Counted from the first letter of the stretch, positions 37,661 to 52,591 are shown. The stretch: 64,000 bases of DNA from Quillaja saponaria (GCA_029379385.1 CM055607.1:4960001-5024000); one strand, 5' to 3'. Made by a program: numbers and translations. The notes: generated by a model not told the origin, from the letters alone.

Positions 37661-37809
37661 ACACATTCGCGAAAAAGAAAAAAAAATTAAAAAAAAATTA
37701 CGAGCAGTAACTTTGTGTTAGGCACACAAATTTACTGTTCATGATTTTTTTTCCCTTCTTTTTTTTTTTTTTTTAAATTGCATGTTTTTATTTTTAATTT
37801 TTAATTTTT

Positions 37810-37839
37810 TTGTTGTTATATATATATATATAACAACAA
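37810..37839. repeat. 30-nt perfect palindrome around a TA run
   Basis: TTGTTGTTATATATA and its exact reverse complement lie back to back inside the transposon. It can form a hairpin. It is probably just a TA microsatellite with symmetric flanks. Confidence 0.7.
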
Positions 37840-38469
37840 CTTGATTTATTATAGTAGTAATGTTCAAATTTTTGTTTATTAATTTTCGTAAATACATGCT
37901 TTTATTTTTTATTTGTTTTTAGTTTCTCCCTTGTATTTTTTTAATCTATATATTCAATAAGAAAACAAGGGATGAATTAATAATTTTTTCTTGATAAAAC
38001 TATTTCTTGGTAAAACCACATTCCTTTATTAGTGAGTATATTTTTTTTTCTTTCCTTTTATCAAATAAATTAATTTTATATATAGATTAACAATTTTTTG
38101 GGTAAAGTAATTAGTGTACTATTTTTTATAATAATAGATGCATTTAATCCTTAAATTATTAAAAAAAAATTGTATTGTTTTGTAAATTTAATTTCATCGA
38201 AGATTGAATTATTAAGAAATTAAACTATCCAAATTATAATAAAATTAGGAAATAAAAGTATCCAAACTGTGTTGTGAGATGTATAATATTTTATAGGAAT
38301 TTCATCTCATTCGTGAATGAGTACCACAAGATGAGGGTCTCCTAATTCTAGCAGGATTCCTTCTTGGGACTATATCATGCGAAATATGTTGTTGTGTGAT
38401 ATGATCTAGTTCATATGTCTAATCACCACCTAGTCCACTCACACCTTCGTTATTATATCCAGCAAGATC

Positions 38470-39790
38470 CTCAGCATCTAAGTGTCATCCAGTATAGTCT
38501 GCATGTAACTGTGTCATACTCTCCATACTTGTGTCATATATATGGGATGGGTGCTCCATATGACTATGGAGTAGCACCATACTGATTCATATTTGGGATT
38601 GACGATGCATTTATGTCATGAGATGGGCTCGCCAAATCTGTCATAAATGGTCGATAAACATCATCTGTAGTGTAATCTGTCATATATGTAATATGAAAAT
38701 ATAATGGACCAATATACGCATGTGACATAGATGGAATATGAGAAGATGACAGACCATCATATGCGTATAAGGAAGATAATGGACCAGCATATGCATGTAA
38801 TGAAGATGATGGACCAGCATAGGCACGTGAAGGGGTACGAGTCTGAAAGTGACTATGCTATGGTGAGGCTATTGTTGAATTATGAGAGTAAGTAAGAAAT
38901 CTCTGATGACAACCATATGGTGTCAAAAATTGCATACCAGACCTTTGATACCACTGAATGTAATATAGTGATTGAACAAATTGACCATAAGATGTCCATT
39001 CACAACAAAAGTCCGACTCATACCCCAAATATTAATGTAGGCAACGTATCTTCGACGATAATCTGTATTTCTACGTGCCCTAAGGTCAGTCATGTGCAAA
39101 TCAACATCACTATCTAGATTTTCTAATATAGTCTGAATATAACCAAACTGGCGCATTACCTTGTAGTGCTCCATAATATGAAAACAAATTAAAGGTGAGC
39201 ACCATATATCTCGCCCGTTCAAACAATAAGGTGGGAGGGATGTCATCACCCATGCATTATACGACATTCATAGAAACTGTAAAATAAGAAAAGTGAAAAT
39301 TATAATAAATGTAATATGAATGTAAAAATAATATGATTCTAATATTATAACATGCTAATGAACTAGATGAATATATTCTTAATTATGAACATATGTAACC
39401 TGGTCTGGTGACATCTCATCCAGTATTCGTTGGTACCATCTCAGAGAATGCAAGATAATTTTAGTGACACAAAAATTAGCCCACCATCTACAATAATAAA
39501 GTAAATAAATTAATAATAATCATAATAATAATCAATCATTTATCTCGTACATAATCAAGTAAGACATGAAACAAATAAACAAATTTACCTCTTATATATT
39601 GGAGAATTTGAATCAAATGGTATTGACACCTCTCTCATTCGAGCCATCATCGGTAACCTCTCCCATGCCCATAATTGTAACAAAATCACTACACCAGCAA
39701 GATCAATGATATTTGTTCTACTAGCGTGACACATCTCATTGTACAGCCATGCCAACATGCACTATCCCACCTATAACATGCGATATCATC
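38470..39790 (-). pseudogene. Plant mobile domain (PMD/MAIN-like) pseudogene
   Basis: Three minus-strand pieces read as successive PMD segments. 39590-39770 gives AWLYNEMCHASRTNIIDLAG and LLQLWAWERLPMMARM; 39399-39490 gives LHSLRWYQRILDEMSPDQ; 38923-39267 gives RDIWCSPLICFHIMEHYKVM, RQFGYIQ and RRYVAYINIWGMSRTFVV. PMD proteins occur in Mutator-like and retrotransposon contexts and in the MAIN/MAIL family. The gene is broken. Just before the AWLYNEM block the frame contains TAG and needs a 1-base shift. Near 38950 the expected YYIQWYQR lies in a different frame from the upstream segment. Downstream (38690-38850) a frame encodes about three copies of an AYAGPSSSLH-like repeat. The flanking terminal repeats show it is element cargo. 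Confidence 0.65.
38696..38835 (-). repeat. Degenerate ~33-bp coding repeat in the PMD pseudogene
   Basis: On the minus strand this reads AYAGPSSSLH, AYAGPLSSLY, AYDGLSSSH and, more diverged, AYIGPLYF. On the + strand the recurring string is GATGGACCAGCATA/GACAGACCATCATA. It is a short tandem expansion inside a low-complexity C-terminal region. Confidence 0.6.
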
Positions 39791-40185
39791 AAAATTTTAT
39801 AGCAGAGGTAACTATATCAAATGCACACGAGACTGAGACTTATCGGCTAATAAAAATTCACCGATAAGTTGTAATATATACACTCATGCATATCTTTTAA
39901 CTGTGATTTTATCAACACTTTCAAGCAAATTCTAAAATGTTCATATAATTTATGGAAAAAAAATATAAAAAAATTATTGAATAAAGTATTTATTTATGAA
40001 AAAAAAAATAATAATAATTTCATAGGTTGGGCTCACGAAATTACTGTTCATATTTTTTTTATAGTGATTCTCACTTTATAATAAAACATAAATAAATAAA
40101 AAAATATAAATAATACTTTTGTGGGTTGCACTCATGAAGTTACTGTTGATGATATTATTTTTTTTCTCTTGTTGATGTGGTAACT

Positions 40186-42424
<2,239 letters not shown>

Positions 42425-43211
42425 CTCAATGAGTACTAAATGATATCAGTTTCTGAAATGTAACATGGATACTGGTGTCTCTGCATATTAGAACTGGTGG
42501 AAGTGTGTGTGTAAACAGTACAATAATAGTTTCTGTATGAAGCTTTGTAATTCATGCTATATGGGGAATATAAAATTGGTGATATATCCTCATTTGTGTT
42601 TGTTGTTTGAGAAATATTGAGCTTAAATAAAAGAAACGTATTCTATTTAACTATCTGAGACTTATCTTTGGACAGCTATGCATGGTTTTTATCTGCTTAC
42701 TAGGTTTCTGGTTTGCACTCCTTAATCTTATTTTTCATGACTAGAAAAGTCGAATGTGCTTGCCATTTTAACTTGGCAATTAAACTGCAAGTGTATCAGT
42801 GTTCTAGCAAGCAAGGAACACTTAGAATAGCCTCAGAGCAGCAAAGAGGGGGAAATGAACTGGACTGACTCGTATACATTCCCTCCATAGATGGATTCAG
42901 GAGATATGGCATAAGCTTGTTCCCAGGTTTGCCCATTGAGTTAAAAAAAAATTACATGGTCAAAGTTTTCTTGGTTCATCCTCACTGTACCCCTCTTTCT
43001 CAGCCAGGATCTCCCAATTTGCAGATGAAAATCCCAAAAAGCTCTCAGATTGTGTTTACTTTTACCAATTTATGATTTTCAGAGCTTGAGTTTTCACTAC
43101 TGGAGCTTAAGCACTTTGTGAGCATGATTATGTTTTGTTTGCCTCTAGTTTTCACCTTGATTTCCAAAATTGTTTCACCTCGTTATAGCTTTGATTAACT
43201 ACCCAATAGCA
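42425..43211. other. Spacer between the reductase and its broken copy
   Basis: Contains the reductase 3' untranslated region. No exon 1 counterpart of the downstream copy was recognised. Confidence 0.5.
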
Positions 43212-44128
43212 AGAGTGAGTCTAAAAGTAATTTTTGTTGAAGCTGATAGCCTTCCCATAGCCTTCGAGACTGCTTATGAGGGCTTGAGCCTGCTGGCCTT
43301 TCCACTGGGAAATCTATCCTTGTTCTTGGAGGTGCCGGTAGAGTTGGTACCCAAGTTATTCAGGTACATTCTGCTATCACAATGACACTGCTTCATTTTG
43401 CAATAAATAGCACAATTAGATAGGCTAATCGTGACAAATGAACTTGTCTTTTATTTTATCAATGTTTATATTTGTCTAAGTTTGACGCTTTGCTGCATAA
43501 CATAATTTTCAATAGACCAAGATTCTATCTTCTCAACATTTATATTTGATGCTTGGCTGCATACCATATGTATTCTGATTTTAACGGAAAAATTGTGACT
43601 TTGAAAGATGTTATACTCTAACCCAGCTTTCATAACTCTGTCCGAGGCAGCTAGCTAAGCATGTTTGTGGTGCACTGAAAAATTGGATCTGCTGAAGAGT
43701 TTGGGAGCTGACTCGCCTATTGATTAGACCAAAGTGAAATATAAAGACCTCCAAGAGAAATTTGATGTAGTCTATGATGCAGTAGGTAAGATTCTGGATC
43801 CATTAATTGGACTAATCCATGCTTCTACTTGGTGGAATTCTAATTCTCTATGTAATAGAAACAGGGGAGACTGACAGGGCATTGAAGGCTGTCAAAGAAG
43901 GTGGCCAAATTGTGACAATAGTACCACCTCGATGTCTGCCAGCTACCAAATTTATACTCACTTCTACAGGGCCAACCCTGGGGAAGCTTAAACCTTATTT
44001 GGAGAGTGCGAAGGTGAAGCCATTGATAGACCCCAAAGTTCATTCCCATTTTCTCAAGCAGTTAAAGCATTTTCCCATCTTGACACTAATAGATTCATAA
44101 TACAAGTTGTCTTCAATCCCATCTCATG
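43212..44128 (+). pseudogene. Truncated tandem copy of the enone reductase
   Basis: Segments match exons 2 (second half, 43212-43363), 3 (43651-43785) and 4 (43865-44128) of the preceding gene, and the introns between them are similar too, so this is a genomic duplication and not a retrocopy. Exon 1 and the first half of exon 2 are missing. Exon 2 is out of frame at the nucleotide-binding loop. Exon 3 has a 25-base deletion after GTTTGTGGTGCA (135 bases instead of 160) and a TAC-to-TAG stop in PIDY. Exon 4 has a 1-base deletion after GACCCCAAAG. It cannot encode a working enzyme. Confidence 0.9.
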
Positions 44129-45366
44129 ACTCCAAGAGTACTGAAACATATCAGTTTCTGTAATGTATCTCTGATATCATGGTGTCTCTGCATTAGTAGT
44201 AGTGGAAGTGTGTTCAATAACTTCTGTGTATGAAGCTTTGTACTTCATTCTACTGGCTGCAGCTTACAAAAGAATTGAGACCGTAACAATTTGTAGCTTT
44301 TTAATTTGGATAAATGTTCAAGTGCTTTGATTTTTGTCATGCTCCTTTTTTTGTAATGGCTTTTCCAGTTTCCAACATTTGGGTATCTAAAGCCATGGAT
44401 TTCTGAAAACAGTATTTTGTTCTTCATTGTAACATGAAAACAAACAAGCTTTAAGCAGATTGTATTGAAAATAATTTTCAAATAACATTATATTTCATCC
44501 AAAATCATAATAGAAGGATTTGTACTCCCATAAAAAAAATTAGATACTTCAAGAATTTATACACCGATGTTAATCGGGTTTTCAAACACATAATGAAGAG
44601 TTACTCTCTTATCTCATAAACTGACTTTGTTTTTAATTCCAATGCAATTGGAACTTAGGAATCTCCAAACTAAAATTCTCAAATTCCAACCTTCTTAATG
44701 CCCCTTGGTGACATAGACTAGATAGATTGAATCATAAGAATTATAGAATTAGGATTCGTCAAAGGTAATTATCCTAATTTTTTTCGAACATGAACTAGCT
44801 AATCGACGTTAAAGATTCTTCATTGGTTCGGTTAATCTAGCTAGCAAACTAAGTTGCGCATAGGAGAAAAATATTATTTTTTACATTCCCTTTCTGACAC
44901 TGGTCCATACCCTGCATTCCTTTTGACTATTCTGCTTCACAGGACATTTAAGTCAAACTGATAAATCTGTGACAAGTCAATTCACAAAGCTCTCTTTCGC
45001 CCTCTCTCTCTCTCGATATATAATATATATGTATATATATATAATGCAGAGTTTGAAGACAGAAAGCCCAAACATTATTTTTATCATTGTGGAACTGGTT
45101 TGCAATAAACACTTGACTGCAGCAACGTTTGAAATGATCACTACTGATAAATAGCAAATGATCAATCCAACTCATATATCAAATGGGTAGTACATGAATT
45201 TGTATTACAATGTTGAAATAGCAAATTTATAAAGGATAGTACATTTTTTTGTTCTGATCTTATTATTGTTGCTAATCTTTGCATGGGGAAACATGCATGA
45301 GCTTATTATCATAGTTGATCTCTAGCTATAATTTGGTAGTCTCAGGTGGCTTAATTTCTCCATTAC
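44129..45366. other. Spacer with simple repeats
   Basis: Includes the 3' flank of the minus-strand exonuclease-like gene and a CT run followed by TA-rich sequence at about 44998-45045. No supported gene. Confidence 0.5.
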
Positions 45367-47099
45367 TTATCCCCTGGAATCTAGGCACCAACAGTAGTAA
45401 TCAGACCTTGAGATTTCTAACATTTGTCCTGGGGTCATCCTCTCAAGCTCACTTTGCCTCCATGAAGCGAAATTGTTTCTGTTTTGTGGGTCAGAAGCCA
45501 AAGGGTAATTCTCTATGTGGTGCATTTGGGATCTCATTCTCATGTAAAGCCTCATTGTTGCAACACAATCCTCATAGGGATCTTGTATCCCATTTTGAAT
45601 ATCATACCTGCACATATATATACATAAATAGTTAGAAAACTTGCATAGAAGAGAAAGTTTATGAGGTAAGTTTATGAGGTACTTACCCAAGATATGCTTG
45701 GGTTAAGTACTTGAGTGAGTTGCTGAGCTTGCTTGTCTTCATTAATGGAGGGTATTTTGCAGTGTCCCTGTGTGATCAGCAAAGATTACCCATATATCAT
45801 GTTGATCTTTGAATTGGATTGCTTGTTAATATGTATAAGATCTTCATTAATGCTGTTTTGATAAATTAAAAAAAAAAAAAATTACCTGATCATCCCTGCT
45901 GGATATTCTATTTGCAAACGGTCGAGGTCATGATCTAAACCATGACCAACAAGTGTCCTGGCTTTTCCACCCCTAGGCCGAATCTTCCACATTGGTTCTC
46001 CATTGCAAAGGAAGTCTTGAATCTTCTTCTGTACCAGCTTCTGTGGCATTGCATCCCTCAAGTATTCTGGTCGAATACCTGTTGTTTCATACCTGGCATT
46101 AAGGATTCATAAGTTTAGAACTTGGATATCATAAACCACTCAAGCTATATATAAGAATTTTTATCCAACCTATAGTTTGTGACTGGAATTGTTGGCTTGA
46201 CATAAGTATGGAACATAATGTTTTCATTTTCATCAATGATGCAAACCCTTGCACACAAATCGAGGGAGCCATCGCTGCCACCACCAACCATCTTGCAAGC
46301 AAGTGCAACTGCTAGTGGCCCTCTTGCTCCCCCATTACCAATATTCAAATTGTCGCGAATGCCCAAGTTAGCTAAGCGACCAAGTAATCCCTAGATCAAA
46401 AAAGAGCACAAAAATGTAACATCAGTTACGATATGATACAAGTGTTTAAAGAATAAAGGACATAGTTGTTTTCATTCATCATGAGACTTCCAAGTTAGAA
46501 ATGCTAAATTCCAAAGCGTTTGAAACTCAATACCGTTTTCACATTTGAGAATTGGCATCTGTCTTGGTGAAACCAACGAGCATTAGGGCTATCAAGGATT
46601 GCCAAGCAAAACTTGCATCCTCTGATGGTAAAGATATCTTTGCATTCTGGTTTTGGCAATGGTCCTGAAAAATTAAGCATGGAGAATGAGTTTCACGGAC
46701 TATCCTTAATGGAAACAGATTGCAAGGTTAATTGCATTAACAAATTCTTGATGTGTACCTATGAGATGTTCCCTTAGAGACTCAAAAGATCTGCAGTGTT
46801 TCTTACAGATACCGCACATCGGTTCATGAACAGAATGATATGAGATCCTCATGTGGTCCACTAGGTGTTCCAATTTGTTGAATTGTTTGAAGCATGCTGC
46901 ACACTTGTTCCTGATCATTGTGATGGAAAATCCTTAATATTAGTGATCTTTTGAACACATTTGAAAATATCAATAAAATTTCACTATCTCATCAGTGTAT
47001 CTTAGCAACTAATAATTTCAAATCACATGCAGTTGTGTGTGTGAGAGAGACTGAGAGCTAGAGAGAGATAGAGAAGGACCTTTGAGTTTCTGCTGCCAT
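45367..47099 (-). CDS. Zinc-finger/DEDDh exonuclease-like protein, catalytic site degraded
   Basis: Seven exons, in gene order: 47080-47099, 46759-46910, 46534-46664, 46170-46390, 45886-46092, 45687-45767 and 45367-45607, giving 350 residues. It resembles the Arabidopsis exonuclease-family proteins At3g27970/At5g40310. The N-terminus has C2H2-like fingers (CAACFKQFNKLEHLVDHMRI, CGICKKHCRSFESLREHL, CKFCLAILDSPNARWFHQDR). The rest is an RNase H-fold exonuclease domain of the REX4/ISG20 type. Exo I normally reads D-C-E-M-V-G but here is ALACKMVGGGSDGS, so the two metal-binding acids are A132 and K134. Exo II (VGHGLDHDLDRL) and the Exo III Asp (YEDCVATMRLY) remain, while the Exo III histidine appears replaced by Gln (GIQDPYED). 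Nuclease activity is therefore doubtful; RNA binding or a scaffold role is possible. The gene is otherwise intact, ending YYCWCLDSRG. Confidence 0.92.
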
Positions 47100-47178
47100 G
47101 TTTGTTTGAAACTAGATGTATTTCTTAGGTAAGAAGACTAGAGGACTTGAGGTGATTGGTTTAGCTTGTGTAAGATGC

Positions 47179-47186
47179 TATTTATA
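47179..47186 (-). promoter_or_regulatory. TATA box of the exonuclease-like gene
   Basis: TATAAATA on the minus strand, about 80 bp upstream of the start codon at 47099. Confidence 0.6.
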
Positions 47187-47240
47187 CAAGAAGGAAGGGG
47201 GAGAGGTAATTCTCCATTCTCCCACTTGCATTTAGAGATA

Positions 47241-47453
47241 GAAAATTCCTGAATGCCATTACTATTAGTATTGGAGGTTTCCTTTCTTTCTTTTTTTTCT
47301 CTAACATGAATGTAGAAAATTCCTGAATGCCATTACTATTATTAGTGTTGGAGGTTTCCTTTTTTTTTTTTTTTCTCTAACATGAATGTAGAAAATTCCC
47401 GAATGCCATTACTATTAGTGTTGGAGGTTTCCTTTTTTTCCTCTAACATGCAT
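47241..47453. repeat. Three-copy tandem repeat, ~75 bp unit
   Basis: Units start at 47241, 47315 and 47391 with GAAAATTCC and contain GAATGCCATTACTATTA, GGAGGTTTCC, a T-rich run and TCTAACATG. They differ mainly in the length of the T run. The array lies about 50-270 bp upstream of the exonuclease-like gene's TATA box, so it could affect its promoter, but no function is shown. Confidence 0.85.
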
Positions 47454-50400
47454 GCCTTAAGCAGTCTGGTTTTATCATTCTATCTAGCATAAAACATACT
47501 TTGTGATCCAAAATTCGGGGGGCCCAATATTTTCATAGAGAATATTTCTGTTGCTACCATGCTGCCCTGCTTTTTCCCCTTCCATATGCAGCTAACATGG
47601 CTGTATATGAATCTGATATATGGCCATCAACTTTTTGGATGATTTCCAATTAATTCACTTTCTCAACCAATTTTCATTTTCTTGATACAAAGTTATCCAA
47701 CCTCAGTTCAAACCTTATGGTTCAAAAAGGTGCTCCTAATTCTTTCAGGAAATAAATCTGAAGACAGGCACAGGCACACATAAACTAGTCTTTTTAAGAT
47801 TTTAGGTTAATTTTCACAATTTCACCAATCTTAGCACGAGACATGGTATTATAGCAAAAGTAATTTGCTGGGGCCTGTTTTGTGGTGCCTTCACTCATGC
47901 AGAAAAGTGAAAAAGTTGAAACTCTACTAATTTCAAGCACCACCACCAATGAGAAAAACTCCTTTACATCTCATCACTTTCTGGTCAAAGATTGCTCAAT
48001 CTGCTTTTTCTTTGTATGTTTCAGAAATCAGGAAACCCCTAGCTAACTAAAGTAATTACTATATGGTTAATCTTGATTTAGTTTCTTCTTTCTTCTTTTT
48101 TGCCTCAAAAACAAAAAAAAAATTGTTAGAAAAGTTGATTGATTGATTGCTTATGAATCTTAATCAGATAAGATTTCAATCTGTGAAAAACTGCAGGGTT
48201 TATCTAAGGGCATCTCTTTTTGTCTCCATCTTCTGTATGTTCACAGACTATGGACTTTTGGTGGGTTTGACTAAGAGTCTTTTACACCTAATGGAATTTC
48301 AGTACAGAATGACTTTCTTTTGACTATGAAGGGGACCAATTAGTAGATTCGTCATTGATGTTAGTGCTTTTGGAAATATAAAGGAAAGGAAAGGAAAGGA
48401 AAGTCAACAACATCTTTTTATTGCTTGATTGATCAGGATCCATTAGTTAGTTCCTACGATTCCATTACCGTCAGCTTACACTTTATATGTGTCACCATAT
48501 TCATAAATATCAAAATGTCAACTAAGCTACGTTACTCCTTTGTATACTTTGTGAAAAAGTTAGGTTGCCTTTTTAACAAATATTGACTTGTAACTAGTTG
48601 ATGGATCAACTTACAAAAATACTGAATTATAAATTCATGAAATTTTTTAATTATCATTATTGATTTTCAAAATTGATTGTCAGGGTTTATCCTCCAACTT
48701 TTTTGTGATATAAATCCTTCAAATTGTTATCTTCTCTACTAGATGACCATTAATTTGTTAAAGCATTATTTTGATTACTTCAAATACCAAAAGTTTTGGA
48801 TTTGGATCCCCTTCTGCACCCAAAAAAGACTCTGTTCTATATCAACTTTTCATGTTTTTGCTATCAAAAGTGTATCTAATCGCAAAAAAAATTAAAACAG
48901 ACCATTCTCCTGTTTTTGAAGGGAAAAAAAGAAAGATAATATATGTCTTGTAGATAAGATATGTACGAATTTTTACAAAACGTTTATCTTTTACTGAAGT
49001 ATATATGCATTGCACATTCATGTAATATGACAAGTATTGTCTATATACATTGTTGTTAAATAAATTCCCTTAGTTAAAATAAAATTACACTTATAAAATT
49101 TAATTTAAATCTTTATTTGAAACAAATTAGATATTTATTTTAGTTTCAGTATTGTTCCTATATTACCTTTAAATTTTTTAATTAAAAATACAATTAACCA
49201 ACTAAAAATATAGACGAGATATTAATTATTGTTTAATGAACAAAATACGAGTTAAGAGAAAAAAATTATAAAATTGGTTAGATAAACATATGAAAGGAAT
49301 TGGTGATGACTCTTTATTTATTTATCTAAGTAAAATAATATATGTAATATTAATGGATAAAAATGAAGATCATTTGAGGTGTGATAAAAAAATTAAATCT
49401 AACCTATTCAGTGTGAATTTTATAATTAAATAAAATATAGATCTCAAATAAATTTAATTTAAATTATAAACTATTTTATTTGTTTGTAAAAGTAATTTAA
49501 TTGCAAATGAATGAATCTTATACTTTTTTATAGGGTTCAAACTCACTAATACAATTTCACATTGACACAGACTAGTCAAAACGCCCACAGATGCCATCTT
49601 ATCGCTTTTCATGTGGATACCTCACTCCAAGATTTCGTTCTAAATTTAAGACTTTGAATTTCTCACCCAAACAATGTATCTAATTGTAAATTTTCCTGAA
49701 TCTAAGACAGATCCTTCTCTTGAAGAACAGGAGAGATCAAGATTCCCTTCACTCCAGCATTCAGTAGTAATTAAAGTGTTTTACAGTTTTGCAAGTTAAC
49801 TACGTTAAAAGAAAGAGCAGTTGTACCATATCTTTCTACAAAATCAAATTGCTGGTTGGTGTATTATTTGTAAGATTCCCTACTTGTATCACGAAATTGG
49901 TGGGTGGGTCACAACTTCGACATTGTTATTATTATTTTTTTAAATCAATAGCAAATCTCAGGAAAAACAAATTGAAGAAAGATGATAAAGAGAATTAGAA
50001 ATTGCCCAATGAGGATGTTTGGTTTTGATTATGATATGGTCAAATATGATTATAATAAGATAATCTAGATCTTAAATGTTTGCTTAGAAACTTTTTTAAA
50101 TTATAATTAATTTTTTCTGATTATAATAAAAGAATAAAATTTTAATATTTTTTTTAATTTATAATCATGTTTCATAATAATCATATTTGATCAAGTAAAA
50201 AATTAATATATTCTCATCATTTCCACAAATAACATCCTAATACACACATCCCTCACAACATAACTTCAATGTACTTTTTGGTAATTTAAAAAAAAATAAT
50301 TAACTACAAAGTTATTTTATCAAATAGTAATATAATTTTAATTAATTATTTCAAATATTATAAATAATTCTTACCAAATATTTTATACAATTATTACATA

Positions 50401-51000
50401 ATTTAAAATTTAATTATAATACCACCGAGAGTTTAACTCAAACAATTGATACATATTCCCATACTCCCAGTACCAAATTCAAGAACACCTAATATACCAA
50501 ACAAAACTCAATTATATTCATTTACAAATTATTAGCTCAGCAGAATATGCTCATGCCAATGGCTATTTATTACAATAAACAATGTTTTTTGGGATGCCAT
50601 ATTGTCTCCAACTCCAAATCCATATTACAAAATAGACGTTCCCCAGCAACACTAATCATTTGATTTGTCTCATCTTGCTCTTGTACCCTACATATAATAT
50701 TTAGATATCAAAAATAATAATTTGATTTTTCTTTTCTTACCATTTTTTTCACCAGGGAAGAGGTGCTAATACTCATAAAATAATCTTAGTAATGATCAAA
50801 CTTTCTATTTTTATTTATTATTGTCAAACACAAAATAAATGACATTTTATTATTTTATCTTCTAGGAAAAATAACTTTTTTGCAAATTGGGCCCTGACTT
50901 TTAACGTTAGTGAGGCTCACGTATCTGGGTCAGTTAATGTGGGGTCCATTATGGATAAATATAAAAAGACTCAAACCTAAACCAGCCTCAATACAGCTGG
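47454..51000. other. A/T-rich spacer, no gene seen
   Basis: About 3.5 kb without a convincing exon on either strand. A GGAAA microsatellite lies at about 48382-48403. Nothing else was recognised. Confidence 0.5.
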
Positions 51001-51008
51001 ATGTGGTC

Positions 51009-51091
51009 CACGTGGGAGCTGGACGCCACAAAATTCAAACCAATCATAAGATTACAGCCAATTAAAGCTGAACCATAGCTTTTGCCACGTG
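51009..51091. promoter_or_regulatory. Pair of G-box cores upstream of KLCR
   Basis: CACGTGG at 51009-51015 and CCACGTGT at 51085-51092 lie 75 bp apart in a G/C-richer patch about 1.5 kb upstream of the KLCR start codon. They match ABRE/G-box sites. Whether they regulate this gene is unknown. Confidence 0.4.
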
Positions 51092-51099
51092 TTATTCCT

Positions 51100-52120
51100 C
51101 AAAAATGAACCCAAGCTGTCAACCGAACGCTTCGCTCTGTTACTCTTCCCACCTTGAAAAGCCGTTAACGGCGCTTACTCCGTCAAAGAAACAACGAAGG
51201 GTTTATAGACAAAATAATATCTATGACATGGATTATATTTTTATTAATTTGTCTCAATTTAAAAAAATAATAATAATTTTATCTCTTAACTTTAAAAGGT
51301 TTTGTAATTTTTTCTTTTCATCTGATAACGTTAATAACTTAGATAAAAATTATTAATGTTATTTAAATTATTAATATGACTTAAAATATCATATTTTTGT
51401 CAAATGTAAGTTGATTAAATAAAAAATAAAATTCTCTTACTCAATTTCATTATCTTTCTCACAAATTATAAAATTAAAATATATTATAATTTAGATATTT
51501 TTAGACGAAATTGTTAAAAAAATAATATTTTTTAAAAATAAAATATTTTAGGATAAAGTTTAATAAATAATATTGTGAGAATAATTATCTTTAATATGTT
51601 TTCTCAACTCAGCATGCATGACTTAGCATATATATGATATTAAATATAATAGTTTAAGCAAAATTAATAATTTTTTCTCAATTTTAATGGTGTCATGATG
51701 AGAGAAGACTTTGTAAATATTTTAAAAGTTATAAAACAAAATTATTTAAAAATTATTTTTAAAATGTAATTGATAAAATTGTGATAATTTAAGGGTAGTA
51801 GATGTTATTTTTTTAAAATAATTAATAAATGAAACAAAATCAAAAATTAATTAATTATTAGAATTACTCTGTATTAATGAAATAATTAAATGAGTATTGG
51901 GCGGGTGAGAGGAATAGAGGGAGAAGGGTCGTCTTCCTCATTGCTACAACGTTCCAACTCTCTGCAACCCCACACCGCCACACCCATACTAGTATTATCC
52001 ACAATTTCTCAATAATTATTTTTTGAATTTCCCATTATGCCCTCACCCTTTTCTCATAATCCCACTACCTACTATTCTACTTCTCCTTTGTCTTCTTATA
52101 CAATCACACAGAGCACGAAG
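51100..52120. other. A/T-rich KLCR upstream region
   Basis: No coding signal. The last part (51900-52120) is pyrimidine-rich and probably core promoter. Confidence 0.5.
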
Positions 52121-52127
52121 TATATAA
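52121..52127 (+). promoter_or_regulatory. TATA box of the KLCR gene
   Basis: TATATAA about 90 bp before the inferred end of the first, non-coding exon. The start codon lies after a 5' leader intron, so the large distance to the ATG is expected. Confidence 0.5.
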
Positions 52128-52206
52128 TAAACCCATATCTCTCAATCTGTACATAACACCCAGAAAGCTTACAACTTTGGCATTTCTTCTTCGGAGAGTA
52201 CTAAAG

Positions 52207-52591
52207 GTAAGAACTTTTTAATTTCTTTATGTTCTATCCTTGTTTCATGAATAATTGGTAACCATAAATGATTCCTCACCTTGTATTTATTAAGGTTGGA
52301 CATGTTTAGCACATTTTCTGGTATGAATGTCTGCTGTTTTGTCTGTCCTTTCTTGTAATAGCATTGAAATCTGTCTTCTGCTAAATAGGCTTGCTTATTG
52401 GCTTTAATTTTTTTTGATCTTGATCACTGATTGTTGATTGTTTAATTTGTATTGATAGTGTGCTTGAGACAATAGCTATAAATCTAACAGTGTAGTCTCT
52501 AAGAAGCTGCAGTATTTGGTTTCACATTTATGCTTGATAAAATTCCTCACCTTACATCTGATTTTATGTTTCTTTGTTGATTCATACTCAG
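52207..52591 (+). other. Probable 5' leader intron of KLCR
   Basis: TACTAAAG|GTAAGA at 52206/52207 is a strong donor and TTCATACTCAG|TG at 52591/52592 a good acceptor, four bases before the ATG. The interval is T-rich, as plant introns are. Introns in the leader are common in this family and may raise expression. Confidence 0.6.

Noticed and set aside
47241..47453. Possible CRISPR-like array
   Set aside because: Three long near-identical units without unique spacers in a plant nuclear context; an ordinary tandem repeat.
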